Assembly: GCA_021325275.1 (NCBI GenBank)
Contig: JAJPHL010000002.1
Coordinates: 186,001 to 250,000, forward strand
Length of the DNA stretch: 64,000 bases
Direction of reading: 5' to 3'
Source: Terriglobia bacterium
GTDB taxonomy: Bacteria; Acidobacteriota; Terriglobia; JAJPHL01
Positions 16,694 through 29,152 of the stretch are shown here, piece by piece. The translations under genes were made by a program, and so were the position numbers. Below the pieces are notes generated by a model. The model was given only the letters and a program-made list of their open reading frames with translations. It was not told where the DNA came from and did no database searches. Within the stretch, counting starts at the first letter, position 1, and every line of letters starts with the position of its first letter.

Positions 16694-18262
16694 CTACTCC
16701 ACCCGGCAAATCTCCTCCAAAACCTTGTCCATAACGCTCGTGGCGCCCGGCGTCTGCATGTTGTGATTGTTCACCATGATCGAAAACACCAGGCGATGTC
16801 CGTGGCTCGCGTCCATATATCCCGAGAGCGCCGAGACGTGGCGAATGGTTCCGGTCTTGGCGCGAATCTTGCTCGCCGTGCATGAGCCCTTCAAGCGGCT
16901 GTTGAGCGATCCATCGACGGCAGCTTCCGGCAATGTGTCGAGCCAGGTTTCGCGATTCGGCGAGTGATCCATGTAGGTGAGCAGCCGCACGGTGGCGGCG
17001 GGTGCGACCAGGCCGGCGCGAGAGAGTCCGCAGCCGTCGAAAAACGCGAACTCCTCGGTGTTCAAGCCTGCTTTGCGGAGAAAGTCTTTTTCCGCGGCGA
17101 GTCCTGCAGCCACACTTCCCGGGATTTCGCTCGAGTCCGGCGTGGAACGCTCGCGACCCAACAGACGCAGCGTCATTTCCGCGTGCAGATTCTGGCTGAC
17201 CTTGTTGATCACCTTGAGATCGTCGGCCAGCGGCCGCGATTCGAGCGTCGCGAGGACAAACGGCGATTCCGCGGATGTGGCAGGCGCGCTGGCCGCGGAC
17301 GCCGCATCGACCGCCCGGCGATGGCGTGCTTTCGCGCCGCCCTTCACTGTGATTCCTCGCGCGATCAACGCGTCGCGCAAGTAACGCGCGGCGAGATCCG
17401 CGGGATCGTCCATCGCGAGCGTCTCTTGGATTGTCCCACGCACGTTGATCTGTCCCCAAACCTCGAAGACGCGGCTGCCCGGCTCACGATTCACAAAAAC
17501 GCGCCGGCCGGCGGGGGCCGCCACGCTGCGCACGCGATTCTCGATGGTGAAGTAGCTGTCGAACGGATCCAAATGCGCGATCGCGGCGTCGCCGGGATTT
17601 TCGCCCGCCTCAAGGGTCAACGCGAGATTGTTGTCGTTGATCGTGAGTGCGGAAACCGGCGCTCCGTACGACCATAGCGTGTCGTCGACGGTCCAACCTT
17701 CGCCGTAGCGTTCGTAGACAAAGTACGTGTCGTCGCCGATGACGTCGCCGTTCACGGCGTGAATGCCTGACGCGGCCAGTTGATCGGCCAGCCTGTCGAG
17801 CGCCACCGTCGCGGCGCCGGAAAACTCGCTGCGCGTTTGAAACGGAAACACGCGCGGCGACAAGTTGGGATCGCCGCGGCCCACTAAGACTAAATCGCCG
17901 TCGATTTGACCGTTCGCGTTAGGAGGCCCAGCCGCTTCCACTGTGGTGCGTTCTTGAAACTTCGGCCCCAGCTTTTCGAGCGCCGCGGCTGTAGTGAAAA
18001 GTTTGGTATTCGACGCCGGCGCAAACAGGCGATGTTCGTTGCGCGCGTAGACCACGTGTCCGTCTTGCAAATCGACCACCAGCACGCCCCAGTGCGCGCG
18101 GGCCGCGCCGCCGTCATCGAGGAGTTTGTCGATCGCCGTCGCGAGCGCCGGAGATTCAGGCTTCGCGGCTTTCGCAGGCGCCGCCTTTTTCTTCTGCGCC
18201 GCGGAGGCGGCCAGCAACAAAAGAATCAACGCGGTAACGAAAACAAGCTGGCGGCGTGGCAT
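16694..18262 (-). CDS. dacB: D-alanyl-D-alanine carboxypeptidase/endopeptidase, PBP4 type
   Basis: A 522-residue exported class C penicillin-binding protein. A signal peptide (residues about 6-22) precedes a Lys/Ala-rich linker. The active-site SxxK is Ser84-Asn-Thr-Lys87, the SxN motif is in KVSQNLHAE, and KTG is in RAKTGTIRH. It trims D-Ala from peptidoglycan stem peptides and cuts cross-links in the periplasm. A large domain inserted between SxxK and SxN is typical of PBP4. The ATG at 18262 is chosen because a GGAGG site precedes it and the signal peptide follows directly. Confidence 0.93.
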   Translation of the reverse strand: MPRRQLVFVTALILLLLAASAAQKKKAAPAKAAKPESPALATAIDKLLDDGGAARAHWGVLVVDLQDGHVVYARNEHRLFAPASNTKLFTTAAALEKLGPKFQERTTVEAAGPPNANGQIDGDLVLVGRGDPNLSPRVFPFQTRSEFSGAATVALDRLADQLAASGIHAVNGDVIGDDTYFVYERYGEGWTVDDTLWSYGAPVSALTINDNNLALTLEAGENPGDAAIAHLDPFDSYFTIENRVRSVAAPAGRRVFVNREPGSRVFEVWGQINVRGTIQETLAMDDPADLAARYLRDALIARGITVKGGAKARHRRAVDAASAASAPATSAESPFVLATLESRPLADDLKVINKVSQNLHAEMTLRLLGRERSTPDSSEIPGSVAAGLAAEKDFLRKAGLNTEEFAFFDGCGLSRAGLVAPAATVRLLTYMDHSPNRETWLDTLPEAAVDGSLNSRLKGSCTASKIRAKTGTIRHVSALSGYMDASHGHRLVFSIMVNNHNMQTPGATSVMDKVLEEICRVE

Positions 18263-18345
18263 CAAGCCTCCACTGTAACACTCTACTTCAGAGTCGGCGC
18301 AAGCCGCCGGTTGTGAGTCGTGCGCGCCGACGTCTTTTTCCGCAC

Positions 18346-18374
18346 TTGACCTTTCTCCCACGCAGTGCATACTT
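18346..18374 (+). promoter_or_regulatory. Possible sigma-70 promoter for the IPT/TIG gene
   Basis: TTGACC and a CATACT/ATACTT hexamer are separated by 16-17 bp, in the divergent region between dacB and the small exported protein. The leader to the ATG would be about 105 nt. Confidence 0.4.
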
Positions 18375-18484
18375 GTAGTAATTCGTTCAGGCTTCGGACT
18401 AAGTATGGACAGCAGGCGTGGAAGTGGATATGCTACCCGCTGCTGGCCATTCTAGTTGTTGCGAGATGAAGGAAAGGAATCGTC

Positions 18485-18829
18485 ATGAAATCGCGGTATT
18501 CAATGAGTTGGGCGGTGGGGGCGCTGGCCATGTGTATGCTGGCCGCGGTCGCTTGGGCGCAGGGGAGTCCGCGTGTAACGGGCGTCGACCCGGCCACGGT
18601 CAAGGTGGGGGCCAAGATCACCGTAAAGGGTGAGAACCTCACAAAGGATAACGTAGCCGCGGTCTTCGTCTCCAACAGCAGCGATGATTTTCCGGCCACC
18701 ATCGTTGAACAAGCCGGCTCAAAGATTGTAGTGACGGTTCCGAAAGTAAAAGCCGGTGACTATAACATTTCGATACAGGTTAAGACGGATATTCTGATTC
18801 AGCCCATTCGCCTCACCGTTCAGGAGTAG
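18485..18829 (+). CDS. Exported IPT/TIG-domain protein
   Basis: A 114-residue secreted protein: signal peptide (residues 1-25, AVAWA/QG cleavage) followed by a single immunoglobulin-like IPT/TIG domain. The opening SPRVTGVDPATVKVGAKITVKG, then ENLTKD, and the closing YNISIQVKT strand are typical. Such single-domain proteins are common in Acidobacteriota, with no proven role; binding of carbohydrate or protein partners at the surface is plausible. An AAGGAAAGG site precedes the ATG. It is divergent from dacB. Confidence 0.78.
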   Translation: MKSRYSMSWAVGALAMCMLAAVAWAQGSPRVTGVDPATVKVGAKITVKGENLTKDNVAAVFVSNSSDDFPATIVEQAGSKIVVTVPKVKAGDYNISIQVKTDILIQPIRLTVQE

Positions 18830-18919
18830 GGCCGGAATGTCGCGCCGCCCATCTTGAATCTCGTCAATAAGCGTGTTGTACCTCCCGCCCCGCTTAACAC
18901 CCTCTTTAGCTTAACGTGT

Positions 18920-20692
18920 TCACTTCCGCCGATAGACGGAGATCAAATCGAACGCCGGATCACGGACATACTCGGCTTCAATCAGCTTCAGGAGCGCCGC
19001 CGGATAGTAAGTGGCGTCGCCGGCGAAAAAGACCAGCGTGTCGAAATGCTTTTGCCGCCATGCTTCGACGTATCGCGGCTCGTCGGCACGCGCGAACGCC
19101 GCGCCAGGATCCCACCACACGGGAATATCGGAAGGCGGCGTCACGCCGAATGCCGCGTAGGCGAATTCCAGGCGCGGTCCGAAGAAAACTTTGCCGGAAT
19201 TGTGTTGCATCAAGCGGTCGATACGCTCGACCGTCTCGCGTAATCGCGGACTCGCCAGCATTCCCGAGAAAAACTTGGGACCCGGTGACGACAGCGGGGC
19301 GCTCCATTCGAAAAAGCGATGCGGGCCAATCAAGCTGACGCGATAACGCGACGCGGCGATCGACATGTCCATGAAGGCGAGCGCGACGAGCGCTCCGGCG
19401 AAAACGCGAGCGACGTTTTGGCGCAGCGCGGTTTGTGCGGCGCTGGTCAGGGATTCATGAAGAAGCAAAACGCCCGCGCAAATCGCCAGCGGCCAATCGA
19501 CGTCCTTGATGTCGCGATTCGTAAACATGGCGGCGGCGCTCATCAACGGCGCAGCGGCCAGCAGCAGCACAAACGTCCGTCGCCGGCTGTCGCGGAAAAC
19601 CGGCCACCACATCGCGAACGGCGCCAGCAGCAGCGGGAACATGATTTCAGCGCGCAATGAATCGGCGGGCGGCCACGTCCATCCTTGCGCGATCGCCTGA
19701 CTGCGTTCACGGAAAGCGGTCCAGTAACTCGCGAGCCCGGCGGCGGGATTGATGCCGTTGACCAACAAGAAAAGCGCGGCGACCGCCGCCGCGCCCGCGG
19801 TCAGCGCCAGCACGCGACGCTTGTTGTTTGCGGCAACCAACAGCGCCGCCGCGCCGATGGCGATCACCGGTCCCACGCCGTTCGGTTTCATCAACAAGGC
19901 CAGGGCCAGTGACGCGATGTAGGAAGAATGCGCCGCGCGATTATCGTTTTTCAGATACGCGAGACACGAGAGGAACACGACCGTCGCAACCACCGAGGTG
20001 ATGCTGTTGTACCACCAATAGGAATACGTGACGACCGCGGCGAGTTGCACACTCAGCGCCGTGACCCACGCCACGGATCGTCCCACGTCGAGCGCGCGCA
20101 TCAGAAGAAAAATCCACACGAACGTCATGGCGGAAAACAACGCGGTCGCCGCGAGAATGGCGTTCCATTCGACGCCGAAAATTTCAAACGCCCAGCGGAC
20201 GCCCAGAAAAAATCCCGGCGGCAAGAAACACGGGAAATCGCGATACGCCGCTTGACCCGTAAACGCGCGATATCCGGAATCGACGAGAATACTCATGTCG
20301 AAGCCGCCGAATTGCCGGCTGCCGAAATGAAAAATCATCCCGGCCAGCGCGGCCGCGCCCGCGATCAACGACGCCACGGTAAACTCGCGGCGCCACACAC
20401 GCGCGAATCCGCGGGCCAGCGGCGCGAGTCCCGGAAAAATCGCCGCCACCGAAAAAAACGCGATGAGAGCACCACCAAGAGTCCCGATCCAGAAACGCCA
20501 TTCCTCAACCGGCAAGTCCCACGACGGATCGCTGCCGGGCTCGTAGCAAGCGGTCGAGCCGCCGAACGGATCGAGTCGATGATCGAAAATCTCGAGACAG
20601 CGATGCTTGCCTTCTTGCACGGTGCGGTCCAGGGTGACAATCGTCACCGCCACGAGAAGCACGACGACAATCGAGGCGATGGCCCGCGGCAA
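18920..20692 (-). CDS. Polytopic membrane glycosyltransferase-like protein (GT-C/ArnT-PMT type)
   Basis: A 590-residue membrane protein with about 10-12 hydrophobic segments spread from residue 5 to about 430 and a soluble C-terminal domain. The first periplasmic loop contains FGGFDMSILVDSGYRAFTGQAAYRDFPCFLPPG split around the acidic residues that GT-C enzymes use to bind metal or the lipid-linked sugar. It would transfer a sugar from a polyprenyl phosphate carrier to an envelope acceptor. The family is diverse and donor and acceptor are unknown. The TTG start is weakly supported. It is divergent from amt across a repeat hairpin. Confidence 0.72.
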   Translation of the reverse strand: MPRAIASIVVVLLVAVTIVTLDRTVQEGKHRCLEIFDHRLDPFGGSTACYEPGSDPSWDLPVEEWRFWIGTLGGALIAFFSVAAIFPGLAPLARGFARVWRREFTVASLIAGAAALAGMIFHFGSRQFGGFDMSILVDSGYRAFTGQAAYRDFPCFLPPGFFLGVRWAFEIFGVEWNAILAATALFSAMTFVWIFLLMRALDVGRSVAWVTALSVQLAAVVTYSYWWYNSITSVVATVVFLSCLAYLKNDNRAAHSSYIASLALALLMKPNGVGPVIAIGAAALLVAANNKRRVLALTAGAAAVAALFLLVNGINPAAGLASYWTAFRERSQAIAQGWTWPPADSLRAEIMFPLLLAPFAMWWPVFRDSRRRTFVLLLAAAPLMSAAAMFTNRDIKDVDWPLAICAGVLLLHESLTSAAQTALRQNVARVFAGALVALAFMDMSIAASRYRVSLIGPHRFFEWSAPLSSPGPKFFSGMLASPRLRETVERIDRLMQHNSGKVFFGPRLEFAYAAFGVTPPSDIPVWWDPGAAFARADEPRYVEAWRQKHFDTLVFFAGDATYYPAALLKLIEAEYVRDPAFDLISVYRRK

Positions 20693-20734
20693 AAGGAATT
20701 TGAGAAGAGTACTTTCGATGGGACGAGTCTAGCA

Positions 20735-20833
20735 TTTCTCTGCGTCTCTGCGTCTCTGCGGTGAAAAAACCCTTAACCCTATCGCTAAGGCTAGCGGTTT
20801 TTTCACCGCAGAGAACGCAGAGACGCAGAGAAA
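20735..20833. repeat. Inverted-repeat hairpin of the 'CGCAGAGACGCAGAG' family
   Basis: TTTCTCTGCGTCTCTGCG... pairs with ...CGCAGAGACGCAGAGAAA over about 38 bp, including a GGTGAAAAAAC/GTTTTTTCACC core, around a short loop with a second CCTATCGC/GGCTAGCGG-like pairing. A related copy lies at 25489-25578. It fills most of the 205-bp gap between the glycosyltransferase and amt. Confidence 0.85.
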
Positions 20834-20897
20834 ACCTATCGCTCCTATAACGAGATGCGATTGCCGAAATTCGTCGCGCGCTCCTAAGCTGTTTTAC

Positions 20898-25009
<4,112 letters not shown>

Positions 25010-25030
25010 GGATTCGTCTCTCGTTTTAAA

Positions 25031-25069
25031 TTCTTGATTTTTGATCTTTGATTTTTGATTTTTGATTTG
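25031..25069. repeat. TTTTGAT short tandem repeat
   Basis: Run of TTGATTT/TTTGATC heptamer-like units between the stops of glnD and the small membrane protein. It is the second copy of the tract seen at 16643-16682. Confidence 0.7.
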
Positions 25070-25075
25070 CAACGT

Positions 25076-25462
25076 TCATTCCCGGACAAGTGCCTTCTGT
25101 ACGGTGGCCAGCGCCCACGCGACCAAAAATGCCGGAATGCCGAGGAAGACCGGCCACGCCACAAGCGCGATCCCCTGCATGACATTGCCCCTGCCGGTCT
25201 CGAGGACGTGCACCGTCGCGAACGTGGCGAGTCCAAACGCGGCCAGCGCAACGCCCGTGGCCACATGCAACGCGGCGCTCCGAGGATTCCAGGAGCGCTC
25301 GTAACCGATGTGTACAAAATAGACCACGGCGCTCGCCACCCACGCGGCGTATCTCCAAAAGATCAAAGGTGAGGGACGGAATGTCGAAACTCCCCAGCCG
25401 ATCGCCACATATAACGCACCTGCGAGAAGTGCCGCCGGAAACCAACCGCGTGACCTGTCCAT
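25076..25462 (-). CDS. Small four-helix membrane protein, unknown
   Basis: A 128-residue protein with four evident transmembrane segments (about residues 7-25, 35-53, 63-85 and 95-118) and a short basic N-terminus. No catalytic motif or known family is recognised. Residues YFVHIGYER between helices 2 and 3 and the histidines at 51 and 66 could bind a cofactor, but nothing shows that. ATG start at 25462. It is flanked on both sides by repeats, and divergent from the retropepsin-like gene. Confidence 0.65.
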   Translation of the reverse strand: MDRSRGWFPAALLAGALYVAIGWGVSTFRPSPLIFWRYAAWVASAVVYFVHIGYERSWNPRSAALHVATGVALAAFGLATFATVHVLETGRGNVMQGIALVAWPVFLGIPAFLVAWALATVQKALVRE

Positions 25463-25488
25463 AGGTCACATTATAACGAAAAGCTCTC

Positions 25489-25578
25489 TTCACCGCAGAG
25501 GCGCAGAGGCCGCAGAGAAAACCAGGAATCACGGCGTCCTGGTTTTCTCTGCGTCTCTGCGTCTCTGCGGTGAAAAAA
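25489..25578. repeat. Inverted-repeat hairpin of the 'CGCAGAG' family
   Basis: TTCACCGCAGAGGCGCAGAGG...GAGAAAACCAGGA pairs with TCCTGGTTTTCTCTGCG...CTGCGGTGAA around a short ATCACGGCG loop, giving a stem of about 40 bp. Located in the divergent region between 25462 and 25603. Confidence 0.85.
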
Positions 25579-25602
25579 CCGCCGGCGTGCTAAGATCAGC
25601 CC

Positions 25603-25995
25603 ATGGGATTGACCTACGTTTGGGTGCACATCGCGAATCCCGCCAAGCTGTCGAAAAAAGCTCGGTTGAAGATGTTGTTGGACTCGGGTGCCGTGTATTC
25701 GGTGGTGCCTTGCGAGGTGCTCACACGAATAGGAATTCGAGCAAATCGGCAAAGGAGCTCCTTGCTCGCAGACGGTTCGGAAATCACCCGGCGTATGGGC
25801 GACGCACAATTCGTTTTTCAAAATGAGACGGGCTCTTCACCGGTAATCTTTGGAGAAAAGGGCGATGCGGCCCTGCTTGGCGCCGTTTCGCTAGAGGCGT
25901 TGGGCCTTGTCCTTGATCCGTTTCAGCGCAAGCTCATGCCGATGCCCATGTTGCTCTCGGCGCAGCGACCCAGCGGTTCCAAGCCGCTTCGTTAG
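25603..25995 (+). CDS. Single-domain retropepsin-like aspartyl protease
   Basis: A 130-residue protein of the bacterial clan AA (retropepsin-like) type. The catalytic motif LLDSGAVYSVVP is at residues 25-36, and the downstream LLGAVSLEALGLVLDP matches the hydrophobic flap/ILG motif of this group. Retropepsins act as dimers, so two copies would form the active site. No signal peptide is present, so it is cytoplasmic. Its substrate is unknown. The gene is single, 37 bp before rpe, and could be co-transcribed with it. Confidence 0.8.
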   Translation: MGLTYVWVHIANPAKLSKKARLKMLLDSGAVYSVVPCEVLTRIGIRANRQRSSLLADGSEITRRMGDAQFVFQNETGSSPVIFGEKGDAALLGAVSLEALGLVLDPFQRKLMPMPMLLSAQRPSGSKPLR

Positions 25996-26032
25996 GCGCT
26001 TTCACCCGCGTGATACACTACCCTCGATTCCC

Positions 26033-26707
26033 ATGGTTGAAATCGCTCCTTCGATCCTGGCCGCGGACTTCGCGCGGCTGGGCGACCAGATTCGCGCGGT
26101 GGAAGCCGGCGGCGCCGCGCTGATCCATTGCGATGTCATGGACGGCCACTTCGTCCCCAACATTTCCATTGGCGTGCCCGTCGTCGCCAGCGTGCGCAAG
26201 ATCACCAAGCTTCCGCTCGACGTTCACCTGATGATCGAGAATCCCGACGCCTACGTTCCGGCCTTCGCGGAAGCCGGCGCCAACGTGATTCTCGTGCAGC
26301 AGGAAGCGTGCATCCATCTCGACCGCACGTTGAACTTGATCCGCGAGCATGGCGCGAAGCCCGGAGTGGTGCTGAATCCCGCTACGCCGCTCGAGTCCAT
26401 CGAAGAAGTGCTCGACCTGGTCGACGCCGTGCTGATCATGAGCGTGAATCCTGGCTTCGGCGGACAATCGTTCATTCCGCGATCCCTCGGGCGCTTCCGC
26501 CGCATGGAGGAAACGCGCCGCCGCCGCGGCCTCGACTTTGTGATCGAAGTGGACGGCGGCATCACGCTTGAAAATATAGAAGAGGTTGTGCGCGCAGGCG
26601 TGCGCCGGATCGTCGTGGGATCGAGCATTTTCCATACGCCCGACCCCACCGCGGCCACCAGGGCCATGCTCGAACGGGCTACCCACGCAACGATGATTCG
26701 CGTCTAG
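26033..26707 (+). CDS. rpe: Ribulose-phosphate 3-epimerase
   Basis: A 224-residue TIM-barrel epimerase that interconverts ribulose 5-phosphate and xylulose 5-phosphate in the pentose phosphate pathway. APSILAADFARLG, HCDVMDGHFVPNISIG (metal-binding His and Asp), LDVHLMI, MSVNPGFGGQ and EVDGGI are all present. The ATG at 26033 gives the standard N-terminus; earlier in-frame starts overlap the retropepsin gene. It precedes bamD by about 100 bp. Confidence 0.97.
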   Translation: MVEIAPSILAADFARLGDQIRAVEAGGAALIHCDVMDGHFVPNISIGVPVVASVRKITKLPLDVHLMIENPDAYVPAFAEAGANVILVQQEACIHLDRTLNLIREHGAKPGVVLNPATPLESIEEVLDLVDAVLIMSVNPGFGGQSFIPRSLGRFRRMEETRRRRGLDFVIEVDGGITLENIEEVVRAGVRRIVVGSSIFHTPDPTAATRAMLERATHATMIRV

Positions 26708-26808
26708 GAAAGTTTCGTGTATAGTGGGTAGAAGCGGTACTTGTTCCTATCGTGCGAACCGTAATTTCTGATCCCGCGGCCGGCGGGCTCATCAAAAGGA
26801 TTATCTGT

Positions 26809-28185
26809 ATGAAGAAGACCCTTGTGGCAGCGGCGATTTTGGCGATTCTGGCAGCCTTCCCCGGTTGCAAAGCCAAGAAGTACGAGAATCCCATCGCCAA
26901 CGATTCCTCGCAGCCGGATAAGGCGCTGTTCGACAACGCCGTTCACGATCTCGAGCACAGCCGCTACGAAGTAGCGCGCCTCACGCTCCAGACGATGATC
27001 AATACCTACCCCGACAGCGAATATCTGGCCAAGGCCAAGCTGGCGGTGGCGGACTCCTGGTATCGGCAGGGCGGCACGTCCGGTCTGGCGCAAGCGGAAA
27101 TCGAGTACAAGGACTTCATCACCTTCTTCCCCAACATGGAAGAAGCGGTCGAGGCGCAGTACAAAGTGGCGATGATCCACTACAACCAGATGGACAAGCC
27201 CGATCGCGACTCCACGCACGCGCGCCGCGCGGAAATGGAGTTCAAGGAGCTGCTGCAGAATTATCCCGACTCGAAGTTCAACGCCGAAGCCACGCAGCGT
27301 CTGCGCGAAGTGCAGGAAGTTCTGGCATCGGGCGAGTTCGAAGTGGGACGCGTTTACTACATCAAGGGCGCCAATCGCGCCGCCGTGCTGCGCCTGAGCC
27401 AGCTCGTGAACAACTATCCGTATTTCAGCCAGGCCGACAACGCGCTGTGGATGCTCGGCAATTCGTTCGAGCACGGCGGCAAGGATTTCCGCGATTCCGC
27501 CGCCACCGCGTACGCGCGCATCGTGAAGGATTATCCGCTTTCGACGCACGCCGACGACGCCAAAGCGCGTCTGGTGCAGTGGGGCAAGCCGGTTCCCGCA
27601 CCCGATCCCGGGGCGCTTGATCGCATGAAGTACGACGATGCGCATCGCGAGGTCAAGTCCGGCCCCACCAGCTATGTGTCGCGCGCGCTCAACGTGGTGC
27701 GCGGCCGGCCGGACGTGTCGGCGACGACGCACTCCGGCGATCCCACGAAATTCCACCAGCCGCCGCCGGTCACGCCGCAGGAAATCCCCACGGTAACGGC
27801 GGGCGAAGCCACGGGCACGGCAGGAGTGAAGGCTGAAGTGGTAACGGGCGAGCCGACGGGAAAAGTGATGAATCCCGATAAGCCGGCGACTCCCACCGCG
27901 CCAGGAACAGCGCCCGCGGCAACAACTCCCGAAAAGCCCGCGACGACAGCACCCGCCGCAGACCCTTCGGCCAGCAATCCCACGAGCACGCCGGGCCGCA
28001 CGCTCGACTCCGCGGCCAACAAAAAGGCCCAAGCGGCGCTCGACAAGAAGAACGCCGAGGAAAAGAAGAAGCAGGAAAAGAAAAAGAAGAAAGACGATTC
28101 GAAGAAGCCGGCGGATCAGCCCGCGGCCACGCCCGCCGATCCTAATAAGCCAGCGGCGGATCCCGGAAAGCCAAACGTTCGATAG
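26809..28185 (+). CDS. bamD: Outer-membrane assembly lipoprotein BamD with long C-terminal tail
   Basis: A 458-residue lipoprotein with lipobox ending AAFPGC (Cys20), followed by the BamD tetratricopeptide repeats (about residues 37-265; DNAVHDLEHSRYEVARLTLQ, then KYPDSEY-like turns). It acts with BamA in outer-membrane protein insertion. E. coli BamD is about 245 residues; here about 170 extra residues form a Pro/Thr/Ala-rich tail ending in a Lys/Glu-rich segment (KKQEKKKKKDD). The ATG at 26809 is chosen for the lipoprotein signal. It lies downstream of rpe, and its stop is 12 bp before a repeat. Confidence 0.9.
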   Translation: MKKTLVAAAILAILAAFPGCKAKKYENPIANDSSQPDKALFDNAVHDLEHSRYEVARLTLQTMINTYPDSEYLAKAKLAVADSWYRQGGTSGLAQAEIEYKDFITFFPNMEEAVEAQYKVAMIHYNQMDKPDRDSTHARRAEMEFKELLQNYPDSKFNAEATQRLREVQEVLASGEFEVGRVYYIKGANRAAVLRLSQLVNNYPYFSQADNALWMLGNSFEHGGKDFRDSAATAYARIVKDYPLSTHADDAKARLVQWGKPVPAPDPGALDRMKYDDAHREVKSGPTSYVSRALNVVRGRPDVSATTHSGDPTKFHQPPPVTPQEIPTVTAGEATGTAGVKAEVVTGEPTGKVMNPDKPATPTAPGTAPAATTPEKPATTAPAADPSASNPTSTPGRTLDSAANKKAQAALDKKNAEEKKKQEKKKKKDDSKKPADQPAATPADPNKPAADPGKPNVR

Positions 28186-28197
28186 ATAACTGGCAAT

Positions 28198-28302
28198 TTA
28201 ACACAGAGCACACAGAGAACTCAGAGGACACAGAGATGTTCATCCCAAGGTGAACGTTCTCTGTGTCCTCTAGCTTTTTCTTTGTGCTCTCGGTGGTTAG
28301 AT
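28198..28302. repeat. Inverted-repeat hairpin of the 'ACACAGAG' family
   Basis: AACACAGAGCACACAGAGAA and GAGGACACAGAGATGTTCA pair with TGAACGTTCTCTGTGTCCTC and TTTGTGCTCTCGGTGGTTA. The right end supplies the TAA stop of the HAD gene at 28297. Same family as 14104-14189. Confidence 0.8.
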
Positions 28303-28965
28303 TGCCGTGCCAAGCGGAGAAGCCAGTAACCTTTCGAAAGCGTCCGCCGCCAGTTCCGCGAAACCTCTCACCGGCAAATCTGCGGCCAGTTTCGCGTGCA
28401 GCGTGCAAATTCCGATACTCTTCATCCCCGCGCGACGCGCTGCTTCGATCCCTGCGGGAGCGTCTTCTAGCACCACGGAATGCGCGGGCTTCACGCCAAG
28501 CTTTTCACCGGCCAGTAGAAACACCATCGGATCCGGTTTGCCGACCGTGACATCCTCTGCGCCGACAATCGCGCCGAAGCGTGCACCCAAGCCAAGCACT
28601 TCAACCACGCACTCGGCATTCGCGCGCGGCGCCGCCGTCGCGATCGCTTGACGCCATCCCGCGTCGGCGAGGCGTTCCACCCATTCGCCCGCGCCGGGAA
28701 GCAATCGTGCGCCGTTGCGGCGAATCACGTCGCGATAGCGGCGCTCTTTTTCCAGGCTAATGGCGTTCACTTTTTCGGCGGAACATCCGGGGAGATAACT
28801 GTGGATGATGTCGTCGTTGCGGCGGCCGAAGAGCGCGGTGAAATTTTCGCGCGTCAGCGTATAGCCTTCTTCGGCGAGCACTTGAATCCAAGCTTGCCAA
28901 TGATCGTCGGCGGAATCCACCAGCGTTCCGTCCATATCCCAGAGCGCGGCGCGAGGTTCAATCAT
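28297..28965 (-). CDS. HAD-superfamily hydrolase, beta-phosphoglucomutase/phosphatase subfamily
   Basis: A 222-residue HAD hydrolase. The N-terminal nucleophile motif WDMDGTLVDS (Asp near residue 10) is followed by a helical cap. Motif II (IATAAP), motif III lysine (VGKPDP) and motif IV (VVLEDAPAGIEAA) are all present. It dephosphorylates or isomerises a small phosphorylated sugar; the subfamily is close to PgmB/GS1-like enzymes. The ATG at 28965 sits just after the tRNA-Leu gene on the same strand. The stop codon is provided by a palindromic repeat. Confidence 0.88.
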   Translation of the reverse strand: MIEPRAALWDMDGTLVDSADDHWQAWIQVLAEEGYTLTRENFTALFGRRNDDIIHSYLPGCSAEKVNAISLEKERRYRDVIRRNGARLLPGAGEWVERLADAGWRQAIATAAPRANAECVVEVLGLGARFGAIVGAEDVTVGKPDPMVFLLAGEKLGVKPAHSVVLEDAPAGIEAARRAGMKSIGICTLHAKLAADLPVRGFAELAADAFERLLASPLGTAI

Positions 28966-28998
28966 TTTTGTGAGGACTTTTCTCGGTAAGAGCCGGGA

Positions 28999-29085
28999 TG
29001 GTGCGGAAGGTGGGAATTGAACCCACAAGCCCTTTCGGGCACAGGAACCTAAATCCTGCGCGTCTGCCAGTTCCGCCACTTCCGC
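28999..29085 (-). tRNA. tRNA-Leu(UAG)
   Basis: A complete class II tRNA on the minus strand: acceptor GCGGAAG / CTTCCGC with discriminator A and an encoded CCA, D-arm with GGCAGAC, anticodon stem CAGGA/TCCTG around loop TTTAGGT (anticodon UAG, codon CUA), a long variable arm with GCCC-GAAA-GGGC, and T-arm GTGGG-TTCAATT-CCCAC. It reads CUA/CUN leucine codons. It lies 34 bp upstream of the HAD gene. Confidence 0.95.
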
Positions 29086-29152
29086 GAAGTTATTATTGTA
29101 TCTCAACGGACAGTTGCCGTCTCAAATCGGCGGCGCGGAGCGTTATTATGTG

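Noticed and set aside
26704-28032. A 442-codon minus-strand open frame antisense to bamD
   Set aside because: The composition is Arg/Gly/Val-rich without recognisable domains, as expected of a shadow frame. The same applies to frames antisense to the GH57, VWA and aminoacylase-like genes.
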